Shown piece by piece: positions 63,022 through 64,000 of a stretch of 64,000 nucleotides of DNA (position 1 is its first letter; every line of letters begins with the position of its first letter). The position numbers and the translations under genes were made by a program. Location: NCBI RefSeq assembly GCF_019925205.1, contig NC_083565.1, positions 22,968,241 through 23,032,240 of the forward strand. The letters are read 5' to 3'. A model generated the notes under the pieces. That model made no database searches and was not told the DNA's origin. It was given only the letters and a program-made list of their open reading frames with translations. The DNA comes from Metopolophium dirhodum. Taxonomy: Eukaryota > Arthropoda > Insecta > Hemiptera > Aphididae.

Positions 63022-64000
63022 GTATACAAAGTGCCGGATTGGGAAGAAATTATTTACCGGGCTGCTGTCCGCCTATAGACCGGCCCAAATCTCTGATTCC
63101 AAATTTCATCGAACTGGCCCAAATCTTTCGAAATTTTAACGGCCCACTACCTATGTTTACATAATATATACATAAATAATACTTAAATTATGTATGATTA
63201 AACAAATAAATATATTTATTTAAATTGAACCATAATATGGATACATTGTTTTTTACATTACTAAATAAGTAGGTAATGCGTTTGTTTAGATTTTTAAGTA
63301 AAAATTATCAATAAATACAAAAATGTTATACTATTAATACATATATATTGTATAGTTAGGAATAAAATATGTAGGTACTTAAGTACTTTGCTATTATGTT
63401 CCTAGCTATAACATAATATTATGAAATAATTTTTAGCTTATTTAATGTGTTGTACAGAACAGGTCACTGTCACTACTACGTACTATTTAGAATTCACGTA
63501 ATTGATTCTGACTATTGATCCTAACTTAAAGAAAAATAATTAATTTCTAAAGGTTTAATGAAAAATACACATATATTTCCAATGAAAAATATTATAATTA
63601 ATGTTCTACTACTTTACTCTACTAATAGTTATTTGTAATCAACCAATTAGGAATTTATTTTGGATTTTTTTTACAACGAAATCCCGGTTGGGTTAATACT
63701 TTTACACACTTTTAGTGACTCCTCGTATGCTTTATTTTTTAAAATTTTTTTTTGTGTAATCCTTCGATTTAATTTTCCATAAACATGGAAACTCGCGATA
63801 TTTTTCTAAAAATTCAGAAATAAATTCCTTTGATAAATATTTTGAGTCACCCATTTTGTCGAAGTAGAAAAATAAAAAAAAATTTGAATTAAGAAAATTT
63901 AGGCCTTTATCGTAAACGCACCAAACCAGTAACTTTTTACCATAACTTTTAACAGCTTTTAAAGTTAAACTTTATACTATTTAAATTTTTTTCTGTTACA
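63022..64000. other. AT-rich DNA with possible transposon end
   Basis: The first 150 bases are GC-richer, with the word GGCCCAAATCT at about 63083 and again at about 63116 and the motif AAGTGCCGGATTGGGAAG near 63028. This resembles a DNA-transposon edge, but no matching inverted end was found. The remainder is AT-rich with no ORF. Confidence 0.4.

Noticed and set aside
1..64000. tRNA, rRNA, CRISPR array, riboswitch or prokaryotic-style operon
   Set aside because: No cloverleaf B-box context, rRNA core sequence or regularly spaced repeats were seen on reading; the sequence is clearly animal nuclear DNA.

Overview
The window reads as nuclear DNA of a sap-feeding hemipteran, most likely an aphid. 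This is inferred from strong AT-richness, the recurring GTACCTA/TAGGTAC words typical of aphid non-coding DNA, small introns of about 50-60 nt with GT-AG ends, and abundant MITE-like and LINE debris. No search could be run, so the species is not fixed.

Only one host protein-coding gene can be supported. It lies on the + strand at 54361-59921 and encodes SPATA20, a thioredoxin-like DUF255 protein followed by a six-hairpin-type domain. I could place 12 exons with consistent GT-AG junctions and phases. They add up to 2356 nt, including four places (exons 2, 4, 5 and 7) where exactly one extra base in a homopolymer breaks the frame. Without those four bases the model is 784 codons including the stop, close to the usual SPATA20 length. 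The gene is therefore either intact in the animal with assembly or read errors here, or a recently damaged allele.

Downstream of the gene is transposon territory. A young 5'-truncated LINE copy on the - strand (60438-61493) has an 11-bp target-site duplication, a poly(A) tail and an open C-terminal reverse-transcriptase frame. Next comes an inverted copy of a dispersed AT-rich repeat (about 61.9-62.2 kb), then an old LINE reverse-transcriptase relic on the + strand (about 62.7-63.0 kb).

The first 54 kb have no convincing exon. They hold AT-rich intergenic or intronic DNA with small mobile elements: two hAT-like MITEs (about 4.2 and 43.6 kb), a TTAA-flanked foldback MITE with a second half-copy joined head to head (about 42.0-42.45 kb), and AT-rich dispersed repeats at about 26.3-26.96 and 51.5-52.3 kb. 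There are also microsatellites and unusually long G/C homopolymers. Isolated GC/CpG-rich islands (about 3.6, 17.3-18.5, 23.3-25.1, 33.3, 34.7 and 35.6 kb) are candidates for promoters, non-coding first exons or enhancers. The window could be the regulatory hinterland or a very large intron of a gene whose exons lie outside it, but nothing here proves that. No tRNA, rRNA, CRISPR array or virus-like gene was recognised, and no new multi-gene system was found.
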